DNA of 32,727 nt from NCBI GenBank assembly GCA_902616205.1, contig CACMRY010000008.1, positions 1 to 32,727 on the forward strand. Reading direction: 5' to 3'. The position numbers and the translations under genes are program-made. The notes below the pieces were generated by a model. The model was not told where the DNA came from. It did not search any database and saw only the letters and a program-made list of their open reading frames with translations. The DNA is from an uncultured Pelagibacteraceae bacterium (lineage in GTDB: Bacteria; Pseudomonadota; Alphaproteobacteria; Pelagibacterales; Pelagibacteraceae). Below are positions 1 through 8,101 of this stretch, in pieces; the first letter of the stretch is position 1, and the number at the start of each line of letters is the position of its first letter.

Positions 1-1464
1 TTCTAAAACTTTCGGTGTTACATCTGGATCTGGTTCTCTACACTCAGTACAAGTTTTTCGAGCCAATCTTTGTGCAAGAACTAATGAACAGGCAGCTGAA
101 ATTAAATAATCAGGCGTTCCCATATTTTGTAATCTGGTAATAGAACTGGGTGCATCATTTGTATGCAGTGTACTAAATACTAAGTGACCCGTTAATGCAG
201 CTTTCAATCCAATATCTACTGTTTCTTTGTCCCGCATCTCTCCAACTAGAATTATCTCTGGGTCTTGTCTTAAAAAAGATCTAAGCGCTCTATTAAAGTC
301 ATAACCAATATCATCTTTAATTTGAACTTGTCCTACACCATCTAATTCATATTCAACTGGATCTTCTGCTGTTAAAATATTTAAGTGAGGTTTAGATACC
401 TCTTTTAAAATACTATACAAAGTTGTAGTTTTTCCTGAACCTGTTGGACCAGTAACTAAAATTAACCCTTGAGTACCATGAATTGCTTTTCTTAAATTTT
501 TTAAATCGTTTTCTTCAAAATTTAATTGTTCTAAACTTATGTCACCAGCATCTTTGTTTAGAATCCTCATTACAATTCTCTCATTTGTTGCCGTCGGCAA
601 TATTGATAGACGAAGGTCTACTACTTTTCCATCTATCTTAAATGGAATGGCCCCATCTTGTGGCAATCTTCTTTCTGCAATATCTAATTTACCCATTATC
701 TTAAATCTGGTTACAACAGCTCCGTAATTTGAGTGCAAGAATTTTGCAAAATGCTCTTGCTCTTGTAGCATTCCATCCAATCTATATCTTACTCTTGCGC
801 TAAATCTGTAAGGTTCGATATGAATATCTGATACACCAGATTTAATTGCTTCTGCTACAACTGCAGTTGAAAATTTAATAACCTCAGACTCGTTCTCTAA
901 TGCTTCAATATCTTCTTCTGGTTTTTCATCTAGAACTTCTGCATTTTCATCGACTTCATAATCAAAGGTTTGTATTTTTTCTTTGTTTGCTTTTTGAATA
1001 GCTTCAATTGTAGTCTCACCTTCTTTCAAAAGTTTTTGAATAAAATCTGAAATTTGAGTAACTTTAGCTGCATGTAGTTCAATATCTTTTTTTGTTATTG
1101 TTTTTAAATTTCTCATTAAACTTAATTTTGAACTATCAGAAATTGCGATATGAAGAGTTTTTCCTTCGATTTTAAAAGGAGCAATAAAATTCATTCTCAC
1201 ATAATTTGATGGAAGTACTGATTTAATATCATCAGCAATAGGCATTGTTGTTAGATCTACAACTTGTAGAGACTGCTCTTTAACTAATAAATCTAATATT
1301 TTATCTTCATCTGTTAATTTCAACTCAAATACAGCATCTAGTTGAGATTTTTCACCCTCGGAAGAGGCTTTTTTAATATCAATTAAATCTTTTCCAGAAA
1401 TAATATCTTGATCAATTAAAATATTGATTAAATTAATTTCGGACTCTCTACTTATATCAATCAT
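1..1464 (-). CDS. pilB: Type IV pilus extension ATPase PilB (C-terminus cut by window edge)
   Basis: This frame is open from an ATG at 1464 to base 1, giving 488 residues; the ORF track omits it because its stop lies outside the window. PilB-type ATPases are hexameric cytoplasmic motors that power pilus extension. The first ~170 residues resemble the MshEN/T2SSE N-terminal region. An SDIHIEPY motif near residue 213 starts the core, Walker A (GPTGSGKTT) begins at residue 339, the Walker B-like DPEIILVGEMRD is near 400, and the His box (TGHLVFSTLHT) follows. TCTEC (Cys472, Cys475) is the first half of the zinc tetracysteine typical of PilB/GspE and absent from PilT. The start overlaps the pilQ stop as ATGA, so translation is probably coupled. 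The missing part should contain the second CxxC. Confidence 0.93.
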   Translation of the reverse strand, partial: MIDISRESEINLINILIDQDIISGKDLIDIKKASSEGEKSQLDAVFELKLTDEDKILDLLVKEQSLQVVDLTTMPIADDIKSVLPSNYVRMNFIAPFKIEGKTLHIAISDSSKLSLMRNLKTITKKDIELHAAKVTQISDFIQKLLKEGETTIEAIQKANKEKIQTFDYEVDENAEVLDEKPEEDIEALENESEVIKFSTAVVAEAIKSGVSDIHIEPYRFSARVRYRLDGMLQEQEHFAKFLHSNYGAVVTRFKIMGKLDIAERRLPQDGAIPFKIDGKVVDLRLSILPTATNERIVMRILNKDAGDISLEQLNFEENDLKNLRKAIHGTQGLILVTGPTGSGKTTTLYSILKEVSKPHLNILTAEDPVEYELDGVGQVQIKDDIGYDFNRALRSFLRQDPEIILVGEMRDKETVDIGLKAALTGHLVFSTLHTNDAPSSITRLQNMGTPDYLISAACSLVLAQRLARKTCTECREPDPDVTPKVLE

Positions 1465-3011
1465 AATACTCTTGGTGCAATAAACACTAATAATTCGTCT
1501 AAGTTATCAGAATTTGATTTACCTTTAAAGAGATTACCTATCACAGGAACATTCCCAAGACCTGGGGTTTGACTTTTTTGATTAACAATTACGTTCTTTT
1601 TAATTCCTCCAATAACTACTATATCACCATCTGCGACTAATAATTTGGTTACTATCTCCATTTTATTGATTGGTGGTTCATCAGATTCTGCAGATCTATT
1701 TGGGGTATCATTGTTGACTTTAATATTAAGTAGTACATTTCCGTCTCCAATAATGCTTGGAGTAACCTCAAGTTTTAATGCTGCTTCTTTAAATGATGTA
1801 GTTGTTGTACCATCAGCTGTTGTTTGGTATGGAATTTCCTCACCTTGAGTTACAGTTGCTGACTGATTATCCAATGTGAAAACTTTTGGATTTGATATAG
1901 TCTTACCTAATCCTAAACTTTCTAGAGCAGTTATTTCTGCTTTTAGAACTCCCGTTCCAGTTCTTCTTAAAATTCCTATACCACTTGATGCACCAGTTGC
2001 TGCAAAGTTTGTTATACTATCTGTCGCTGAACCTAATTCTCCAACTCCATCTGCACTTAAATCAGTCCCATCAGCACTTCCTGAACTCGGACCAGCTATA
2101 CCTCCAGCATTTCTTCCTCCTCTTAAATAGTAACCACCTAATCTTGTACCTAATGCTCTTTCAAAATCTGAGTTAGCCTCAACAATAAAGGCTTCAATTA
2201 AAACTTGTTTAGTTCTAACATCGATTTCTTTAATTAGTTTGTCCACAACATCAAGATCTTTTTCTTTACCTCTTACAATAATTGATCTTGTTGTGACCTC
2301 CTCAGTAACTTGAATTGGTACAAATGCAGACTCTCCTGAACGTTGTGTAAATAACTCCTCCAATGTAGCTTTAGCTTGGTCTGGAGTAATATAATAAAGT
2401 CTAAATATTTCAGATATAATTGGCTCAACACTATCCTCCAACTCAACTTTTCTTTTTACTGCAGACGCTCTATCAGATTTATAATTTTCTTGTGATGTCA
2501 ACACTTCAGGTGAATGAATTCTTATTAAGTTTGAACTTACATCAATGTCTGATGCATAATTTTTCATGTCTAATAATGCTTGAAAAGCTTTGTCCCAAGG
2601 AACATCAATTAATTCTGCTGAGATTGCACCAGCAACTTCATCTCCAACTAGTACATTAATTTCTCCAATTTTACCCATCAAATACATGGTTTCTTTAAAA
2701 TCAAGATTCTTAAATTTAAAAGTAATTCTTTGTTTAAGAAGTGGATATGTATCTGGTATCAAAAGATAGTTTCTTTGAGCCTCAGATGAAATTTTTTTTC
2801 TTTTGCCATAAACTTTATCTCCTGATGATGGTTTTGGTCCAAGCTCTAAAGTTTTTTGTATTTCCGCTGCACCATCTTTTTTTATATTCTCTTTAATTAA
2901 TGGAGTGTTATGTTTGAAGGGCTTATTTGCACTTTTCATTTGTTGGCAGCCTACTAATACAACTGAAAAGAGAAATAATAATATTAGTTTATTAAATTTC
3001 CTAATATTCAT
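1461..3011 (-). CDS. pilQ: Type IV pilus secretin PilQ/MshL-like, predicted lipoprotein
   Basis: This is the outer-membrane secretin through which the pilus exits. I start it at the ATG at 3011, not the TTG at 3041 used by the track, because GGGAGG lies just upstream and the product then begins with a clean lipoprotein signal (SVVLVGC, Cys22). The protein is 516 residues. An STN-like segment (about 80-160) is followed by a secretin N (NOLAM-type) repeat (about 200-270), a Gly/Ser-rich loop, and a C-terminal secretin domain ending in PVIGNLFKGK and LDELLVFIAPRVL, the usual secretin end. It is shorter than Pseudomonas PilQ (about 700 aa) and shows no AMIN domain, so it is closer in size to MshL. 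It overlaps pilP by 11 bp and pilB by 4 bp. Confidence 0.9.
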   Translation of the reverse strand: MNIRKFNKLILLFLFSVVLVGCQQMKSANKPFKHNTPLIKENIKKDGAAEIQKTLELGPKPSSGDKVYGKRKKISSEAQRNYLLIPDTYPLLKQRITFKFKNLDFKETMYLMGKIGEINVLVGDEVAGAISAELIDVPWDKAFQALLDMKNYASDIDVSSNLIRIHSPEVLTSQENYKSDRASAVKRKVELEDSVEPIISEIFRLYYITPDQAKATLEELFTQRSGESAFVPIQVTEEVTTRSIIVRGKEKDLDVVDKLIKEIDVRTKQVLIEAFIVEANSDFERALGTRLGGYYLRGGRNAGGIAGPSSGSADGTDLSADGVGELGSATDSITNFAATGASSGIGILRRTGTGVLKAEITALESLGLGKTISNPKVFTLDNQSATVTQGEEIPYQTTADGTTTTSFKEAALKLEVTPSIIGDGNVLLNIKVNNDTPNRSAESDEPPINKMEIVTKLLVADGDIVVIGGIKKNVIVNQKSQTPGLGNVPVIGNLFKGKSNSDNLDELLVFIAPRVL

Positions 3012-3429
3012 CTGCCTCCCTAATAACATTGTTAAAATCAATGATCACAAATTTCTTGTCTTCTTTTTCAAATATTGCTTCGTTTAATCTAAGATCTATA
3101 AGTTTTATTTTTCCTAAAAATTGTCCAAGCGTAATTGTCATTACTTCACCACCAGAATTTGCTAATGAAATGTAACTATTATCCTTACCTGATATCAGTC
3201 CAACAAGTTTAAAATTATACAAACTCATTTCGTCCTCTTCTTCTTCAGATGGCATTTGAGAATTTAAAGCACCACCTGTACCTTCATTACCCGCAAAAGG
3301 ATCATTCAAAGGAACTTCCTCATCTTCAGATATTTCTTGCGCAATTTCATTTTGGCCGTGGTTATCTGCAAAACTATTTGATGAAAAAATAAAAAATAAT
3401 AAAATCAGAAAAAGTTTAAAAAAATTCAT
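3001..3429 (-). CDS. pilP: PilP-like periplasmic alignment-complex protein
   Basis: The protein has 142 residues and a signal peptide with a likely cleavage after FSSNSFA. An acidic low-complexity linker (many Glu and Asp, about residues 30-70) follows. The C-terminal part (LYNFKLVGLISGKDNSYI, then a GQFLG-type strand) resembles the PilP/GspC homology region that docks on the secretin N-domains. PilP is normally a lipoprotein, but no lipobox cysteine is visible here and the secretin carries one instead. It sits between pilO (14-bp overlap) and pilQ (11-bp overlap), the standard pilMNOPQ position. The family call rests on position and the short C-terminal domain, because PilP sequences diverge strongly. 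Confidence 0.78.
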   Translation of the reverse strand: MNFFKLFLILLFFIFSSNSFADNHGQNEIAQEISEDEEVPLNDPFAGNEGTGGALNSQMPSEEEEDEMSLYNFKLVGLISGKDNSYISLANSGGEVMTITLGQFLGKIKLIDLRLNEAIFEKEDKKFVIIDFNNVIREADEY

Positions 3430-4054
3430 TTGGCAAACCTACAATTGTTAGTTCTCCACTTGCAACGACTGCTCCGTTAGGATCGTTTTGTACTACATTT
3501 ATGAGCTCTTTGTCAAAGTTTAGCATTTTTTTTGACCTAGATACTGCTCTTTTAAATTTAATATAGTTTAAAAAGTTACCCTTAATCTCATAATCTACAG
3601 GTATTTTGTAATAAGACACCATGCTTTGATCAAGTAGTTCCTGAGCCTGGGCAGCCACCCCTGATTTTAATACTGGTTGTGGTTTTTGCTTTTGTATTTT
3701 TGAAATTACTAATCCATAAGCTCCAGCGTACCTACTTAAACTGTCGTATAAACCCTCCACTTCTGCTTTAGAGTGAAATAGTGTTGAATTTTTTTCAACA
3801 ATAGGTTCCATTTTTTTTATTCTATTTTTTATTGTTATAATGTCATTTTCAAATTGCTGAATTTCCATTTGCTTATTTATTTGATCATCCAAAGTTGCTT
3901 TTTTTTCATTTACCATTGGCCTTAAAATTGCAAAATAAATTATTAGGAAAAGAATGATAGCTCCAATTCCAATTCCAAATTTAATTAAAGTTTTCTTATC
4001 AAAAGCTGCAAACTTTTCTTTTAAATCTTCAACAGTTATATTTTTCAAATCCAT
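3416..4054 (-). CDS. pilO: PilO-like inner-membrane alignment protein
   Basis: The chosen start is the ATG at 4054, which has GGAG eight bases upstream and forms TAATG with the pilMN stop; the track's ATG at 4075 has no such site. The product is 212 residues. It has a cytoplasmic N-terminus, one membrane segment (about residues 24-45, GIGIGAIILFLIIYFAI), a coiled-coil stretch (about 50-100) and a periplasmic ferredoxin-like domain. This is the PilO layout; PilO pairs with PilN through similar domains and links the cytoplasmic PilM ring to PilP/PilQ. Position between the PilM-PilN fusion and PilP supports the call more than residue identity does. Confidence 0.82.
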   Translation of the reverse strand: MDLKNITVEDLKEKFAAFDKKTLIKFGIGIGAIILFLIIYFAILRPMVNEKKATLDDQINKQMEIQQFENDIITIKNRIKKMEPIVEKNSTLFHSKAEVEGLYDSLSRYAGAYGLVISKIQKQKPQPVLKSGVAAQAQELLDQSMVSYYKIPVDYEIKGNFLNYIKFKRAVSRSKKMLNFDKELINVVQNDPNGAVVASGELTIVGLPNEFF

Positions 4055-5760
4055 TAGATTTTCTCCAATATACAATTAATTAAAAAGCCTTTCATTGCAT
4101 TATTTGTGTTACCAGAGGCTGTTGATAAATCCATGCTTGCAAGAGATGCCTGTGAAATTAATTTTTTATTATTTAAATTACTAATTAACTTTAAAATATC
4201 CTGGTCACTCGCAGCAAGCCCTTGAATAAGAATTTGGTTAGTTCCATTAAAATCAAGTTTTGTAAATCTTACTCTTTTTGGAACTGCTGATGCAACCTGA
4301 GCCAATACTCTAAAACTTATTTTTTTGTTTGACTTAATTGATTTACTTAACTCTAAAGATTTATTTAATTTGCTGAGTTCTTTACTTATTTTTGCTAACT
4401 GATCACTTCTTTCTTGATGAGTTTGAACTATCTGAGAGTAATTGCTAATTTTACTATTTAAGGAATTTATTTGCCAGAATGATAAAGCAAAAAGAACAAT
4501 ATAAACTACTGACACTGTCCCTAATATTCCTTTAAATGCAAAATTTGAAAATGCTTTTGCCCTTTTTTGTTTTATCATCGAGTCTCTGTTTGGAAGTAGA
4601 TTTATATTTTTAACAGCTGTTACAAATTTAAAATATCCAAATACATCAAGCTTTCTAAATGCAAGACCCATCACTGTAGATAGATAAGATCGATTGTCTA
4701 ATTTAACACTTTCTTCAATTTGAGCAGGAATTTTTATTCCATCGAGTGGATCAAATAAATTAAAACCTGTATTAACTAAATTTTTTCTAAAACTTGCAAG
4801 ATAAGTTTCAACATTGGCTAAATTAGAAGTAACTTTTAAATTTCTGATTCTTTTTTCATATTTTGTTTCAAAATCCTGTACTGCTTGTTTTACTTGAGTA
4901 ATGTATCTTCTTACTAACGCATCCATCTCCTCTTGATTGTTACTTTCAATTAAAGTGGTTCTATCCTGGCCTCTAATAAATATATCAGTAATAATCGGAT
5001 TATTTTCATATAAAATCATTACATAATTCTCATCTAATCCAAATTCTAAAACAGCAGTCAAATTGGAATCTTCAATAGTCCCTGAAATTTGATTTATTTG
5101 GTCTACTGCAGATTTTAATGCAAAACATTTTACATCAATAATAACAGCGTTCATTCCTCCTTTCTTAATTATTTCAGTATAACTATTTATGTCTGCTAAC
5201 TTTGATGCCACAAATAATATATCCATTGTATTGCCAGTTTGATCTCTATTTATCACCTGGTGAAAAATAGAATAATCATCCAAGTTATCAGTAAGCTGAA
5301 CTAAATTCTCCCAAAGTGAATCTGTTTTTACAGCGTTATGAAGCTCTTCATCTGTCATTAATGGGCTTGTAACAACTCTTATAATTGCACTGGTTACTGG
5401 TATCGCTATTGCAGCATTAGATGTTGAAATTTTTGACTTTTGAATCGCAATTTTTAACTCTTCGGCAACTTTATCTGGATGTTCTAAAACTGATGAGTTT
5501 TCTGGCAAACCTTCAATTTTATGTGTATAAAATTTTTCTAAAATCCATTGATTAGATTTATTAGTTGAAATTTGAGCTAATCTAATTTCATTTGTAGATA
5601 AATCTACACCAACAATTTCCTCCCCTTTAACGGAACTCTTGCCAAGTCTATTTTTTATTAATTTACTAAAAAAATTTTCTTTTTTTGTAGATGATGCCTC
5701 TGGCTTTACTGAAGGAGCACTATCTTTTTTTTTAAATAAATTAGCAAATGGGTTTTTCAT
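4054..5760 (-). CDS. PilM-PilN fusion protein (type IV pilus alignment complex)
   Basis: One 568-residue ORF carries what are usually two genes. Residues 45-375 are PilM-like, an actin-fold cytoplasmic protein with the nucleotide-site start GVDLSTNEIRLAQI (51-64) and end SYLSTVMGLAFRK. Residues 384-568 are PilN-like: the PilN N-terminal motif INLLP (386-390), a membrane segment (about 411-430), a periplasmic coiled coil and a small C-terminal domain. In other bacteria PilM binds the INLLP peptide of PilN, so the fusion tethers known partners. The first 45 residues are Lys/Ser-rich and probably disordered. No frameshift or internal stop is seen at the join. It heads the minus-strand pil operon and overlaps pilO by one base. 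No clear Shine-Dalgarno site precedes the ATG. Confidence 0.9.
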   Translation of the reverse strand: MKNPFANLFKKKDSAPSVKPEASSTKKENFFSKLIKNRLGKSSVKGEEIVGVDLSTNEIRLAQISTNKSNQWILEKFYTHKIEGLPENSSVLEHPDKVAEELKIAIQKSKISTSNAAIAIPVTSAIIRVVTSPLMTDEELHNAVKTDSLWENLVQLTDNLDDYSIFHQVINRDQTGNTMDILFVASKLADINSYTEIIKKGGMNAVIIDVKCFALKSAVDQINQISGTIEDSNLTAVLEFGLDENYVMILYENNPIITDIFIRGQDRTTLIESNNQEEMDALVRRYITQVKQAVQDFETKYEKRIRNLKVTSNLANVETYLASFRKNLVNTGFNLFDPLDGIKIPAQIEESVKLDNRSYLSTVMGLAFRKLDVFGYFKFVTAVKNINLLPNRDSMIKQKRAKAFSNFAFKGILGTVSVVYIVLFALSFWQINSLNSKISNYSQIVQTHQERSDQLAKISKELSKLNKSLELSKSIKSNKKISFRVLAQVASAVPKRVRFTKLDFNGTNQILIQGLAASDQDILKLISNLNNKKLISQASLASMDLSTASGNTNNAMKGFLINCILEKI

Positions 5761-5779
5761 TATTTAATAAATCAAATAA

Positions 5780-5814
5780 AGTTACTTATATATAAACCTA
5801 CAGTTTAAGTAACT
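5780..5814. promoter_or_regulatory. Inverted repeat between divergent pilMN and pilT
   Basis: Nine-base arms AGTTACTTA (5780-5788) and TAAGTAACT (5806-5814) are exact reverse complements separated by 17 bases. The repeat sits 20-54 bases upstream of pilMN and would overlap its promoter or 5' leader; TATATA-like sequence lies between the arms. It could be an operator or a leader hairpin. The pairing is read directly from the sequence, but the function is inferred. Confidence 0.35.
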
Positions 5815-5856
5815 ATTAAATTAAAAGTTGAGTAGTTTGAGCATAAAATAAATGAC

Positions 5857-5891
5857 TAAATTGGGTCAAATTAGTAAATTTTATGTAAGAT
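5857..5891 (+). promoter_or_regulatory. Putative pilT promoter with shared 14-bp element
   Basis: TAAATTGGGTCAAA (5857-5870) is followed 15 bases later by a -10-like TAAGAT (5886-5891). The same 14 bases occur upstream of the 181-aa/pilY1 unit with a -10 at almost the same distance. The element occupies the -35 region but does not match TTGACA, so an activator site or alternative sigma element is possible. A second -10-like TATAGT (5902-5907) would give a nearly leaderless pilT mRNA. Confidence 0.45.
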
Positions 5892-5918
5892 TACTACATT
5901 TTATAGTATCAATTATCT

Positions 5919-6935
5919 ATGTTTGATAAATTAGAAGATCTTGCCAAAAATAATAAAAAAATATCCGATTTTCATATTAGAGCAGGATCGCCTTTAGCTT
6001 ACAGACAAACTGGTGAAATTATTATGGTGCAAGAAACGCCAGTTACTCCTCAAGATCTAAAAGATCTATTATCAATGAATTGTAATGAAGGCGAATTAGA
6101 AAAATTTGAAACAACGCATGAGCTTGATACTGCTATCACATTAGGTGGTTTAAGGTTTAGAGCAAACTTTTATAAAACGATTAATGGTCCTGCATGTGTT
6201 TGTAGGAGAGTTGAGAGTAAAATTCCAGATATGGATCAATTCAGTTTACCACCAGCACTTTATGATGTGATTGACTATCATAAAGGATTAGTTTTGGTAA
6301 CTGGCCCAACTGGATCAGGTAAATCAACAACTCTAGCTGCTATAGTAAATGAGATAAATAAACAAAGGACAGCGAATATAATTACAGTTGAAGATCCGGT
6401 TGAATTTATTCATAAGGATCAAAAAAGTATTGTTTCACATAGAGAGGTTGGAAAACAAACTCAATCGTTTGCTGCAGCCTTAAAAGCAGCTCTTAGAGAA
6501 GACCCTGATGTAATTTTAGTGGGAGAGATGAGAGATCTCGAGACTGTAAGTCTAGCATTAACCGCAGCTGAAACGGGTCACTTAGTATTTGGAACTTTAC
6601 ATACAAGTGGAGCACCAAGCACCATAAATAGAATTATCGACGTGTTTCCTCCTGAACAGCAAGCACAAATTAGAGCCCAAATTTCTACTTCACTTAAAAT
6701 GGTAGTTACACAAAGATTATTTAAAACAAAAGATGGACAAGGTAGATGTGGCGCTTTTGAAATTATGAAGTGCACTCCTCCAGTTCAAAATTTAATTCGT
6801 GAGGCAAAGATACATCAAATTCCAAGTGTGATGCAAACAGCGGTTAGAGATGGAATGATTACCATGGAAAAATCTATTCAGGATCTTGTAACATCAGGAA
6901 AAATTGACACTAGTGCAGCAAAAGCAGAACATTAA
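5919..6935 (+). CDS. pilT: Type IV pilus retraction ATPase PilT
   Basis: This 338-residue cytoplasmic ATPase depolymerises pili. It has the full PilT set: an N-terminal PAS-like region, Walker A GPTGSGKS (129-136), VEDPVEFIH (157-164), Walker B DPDVILVGEMRD (195-206) and His box TGHLVFGTLHTSGAPS. A C-terminal LIRE motif after PPVQN corresponds to the AIRNLIRE retraction motif of PilT. No tetracysteine zinc site is present, which separates it from PilB. It leads the plus-strand unit into the minor-pilin genes; its end overlaps the next gene by 32 bp. No Shine-Dalgarno site is seen before the ATG. PilT indicates retractile pili, as used for twitching or DNA uptake. Confidence 0.95.
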   Translation: MFDKLEDLAKNNKKISDFHIRAGSPLAYRQTGEIIMVQETPVTPQDLKDLLSMNCNEGELEKFETTHELDTAITLGGLRFRANFYKTINGPACVCRRVESKIPDMDQFSLPPALYDVIDYHKGLVLVTGPTGSGKSTTLAAIVNEINKQRTANIITVEDPVEFIHKDQKSIVSHREVGKQTQSFAAALKAALREDPDVILVGEMRDLETVSLALTAAETGHLVFGTLHTSGAPSTINRIIDVFPPEQQAQIRAQISTSLKMVVTQRLFKTKDGQGRCGAFEIMKCTPPVQNLIREAKIHQIPSVMQTAVRDGMITMEKSIQDLVTSGKIDTSAAKAEH

Positions 6936-7578
6936 AGGTTTTACTCTCTTAGAATTATTAGTGATAATTGCAATTATAGGAGTAGTTGCAGGAATGGGTT
7001 TACCACAATTTGAAAAATGGAGTATGGATAGACTGGTTAGAACTCAAGCTGAAAAAGTTGCCTCAATCTTAAGTGTAGCAAGTACTCAAGTTGAAAGAGG
7101 ATCATATCCATATGTTAGAGTAGAATTTGAAACGGATAAGTTGATCACCGTGAAAGGTATCGACGCTACTACTCTTTCTAATAAACTCAATGCTAACAAA
7201 AAACCAACTTGTGTCAGTACAGACATGGATGGCTCTGATACCATAACATCATTATCATTGGATGAAGATGTGTATGTCTATCATTTAGTAAAAAATGCAG
7301 CGATTTGTTTTTCAAAAGGTGGTAAGTACTTTAAACAATTTGGAAGCGCAGATAGTCAATATAATAGTACTTTAGACAAAGTATCATTAACAAATAATTT
7401 AATTGTAATTTGTCATCAAAGAGTAACAACATGCAATCCCCCAACAAAAAAATTTTTGCCACTACAGACTGCAACCAAAGATGGGAATTTTCCTGTATAT
7501 TTAGTAAAATATTCAAGATTTGGTATAATAAATAAATACAAATATTCTTACGAAAAAAATGACTATATTAACCAATAA
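6904..7578 (+). CDS. Minor prepilin, FimT/FimU (GspH)-like
   Basis: The 224-residue product has a short leader ending in Lys-Gly, then the type III signal FTLLELLVIIAIIGVVAGMG. Cleavage after Gly12 leaves Phe at +1 and Glu at +5. The start is a TTG at 6904 inside pilT, with AGGA four bases upstream; a GTG at 6913 is the alternative. Being first of four prepilin genes before PilV, PilW and PilX, it matches the FimU/FimT slot of the Pseudomonas fimU-pilVWX-pilY1 order. The globular part has several cysteines and no recognised domain. It is too long and too divergent to be an obvious major pilin, though that cannot be excluded from sequence alone. Confidence 0.82.
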   Translation: MTLVQQKQNIKGFTLLELLVIIAIIGVVAGMGLPQFEKWSMDRLVRTQAEKVASILSVASTQVERGSYPYVRVEFETDKLITVKGIDATTLSNKLNANKKPTCVSTDMDGSDTITSLSLDEDVYVYHLVKNAAICFSKGGKYFKQFGSADSQYNSTLDKVSLTNNLIVICHQRVTTCNPPTKKFLPLQTATKDGNFPVYLVKYSRFGIINKYKYSYEKNDYINQ

Positions 7579-8101
7579 ATACAGAAACAGAGACTCAGAA
7601 AAGGGTATAACTTTGTTGGAGGCTATTGTTGCAACAGCAATAATTGGTATTGGTTTTGTGGCTGTATTTCAAATGGTTCAGTACTCGGTAAGATCTATTG
7701 ATGTTTCTGGCGAAAGAACAAAGGCAAACTATATTGTAGGAACAATTGCTGAGGATATTTTTGCTTATAAAAAACAGGAAAAGGCCTCAAAAACCTTCAT
7801 GGACGCATTAAAAGACAATCAATGGAAAGTTGAAACTTGTACAGATGGATCTAATTCAAATCCATCTGCAAACATTGCAGAAGATAATATAAGGAATAAA
7901 TGGAATGCAAAAGTATCAAAAGGCGTTTTGAAATGCGTTGATGGAGCAAAAGATAAAAAAGTATTAACTATGCATCTAATGTGCAAAACGGGTTGCCCAG
8001 TAAGTAATCCTACAGCATACGACAAAGTTTATGTGGGAAGAATGGAAATTAATATGAATAGTGGCAATAAGACAAAATATTTATATTTCCAAGTAAAATA
8101 A
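7559..8101 (+). CDS. pilV: Minor prepilin PilV-like
   Basis: The 180-residue protein has a 16-residue leader ending in Glu-Lys-Gly, then ITLLEAIVATAIIGIGFVAVF, the class III prepilin helix with Glu at +5. PilV proteins form part of the minor-pilin priming complex that starts pilus assembly and links PilY1 to the fibre. The rest is a small domain with four or more cysteines (including ETCTDG and CKTGCPV), which could form disulfides in the periplasm. It overlaps the preceding prepilin by 20 bp and its stop forms TAATG with pilW. The subtype call rests mostly on gene order. Confidence 0.78.
   Translation: MTILTNKYRNRDSEKGITLLEAIVATAIIGIGFVAVFQMVQYSVRSIDVSGERTKANYIVGTIAEDIFAYKKQEKASKTFMDALKDNQWKVETCTDGSNSNPSANIAEDNIRNKWNAKVSKGVLKCVDGAKDKKVLTMHLMCKTGCPVSNPTAYDKVYVGRMEINMNSGNKTKYLYFQVK

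Noticed and set aside
539-727. 62-aa plus-strand ORF
   Set aside because: It is a shadow of pilB, which is open in the opposite strand across the whole region with conserved ATPase motifs.
1645-2659. Plus-strand ORFs of 63-84 aa (1645, 1876, 1985, 2420) opposite pilQ
   Set aside because: They lie fully antisense to a well-supported secretin, have low-complexity Leu/Ser/Pro-rich products and no start signals.
6578-8025. Minus-strand ORFs of 61-68 aa under pilT, the first prepilin and pilV
   Set aside because: They are antisense to conserved genes and have no family features.
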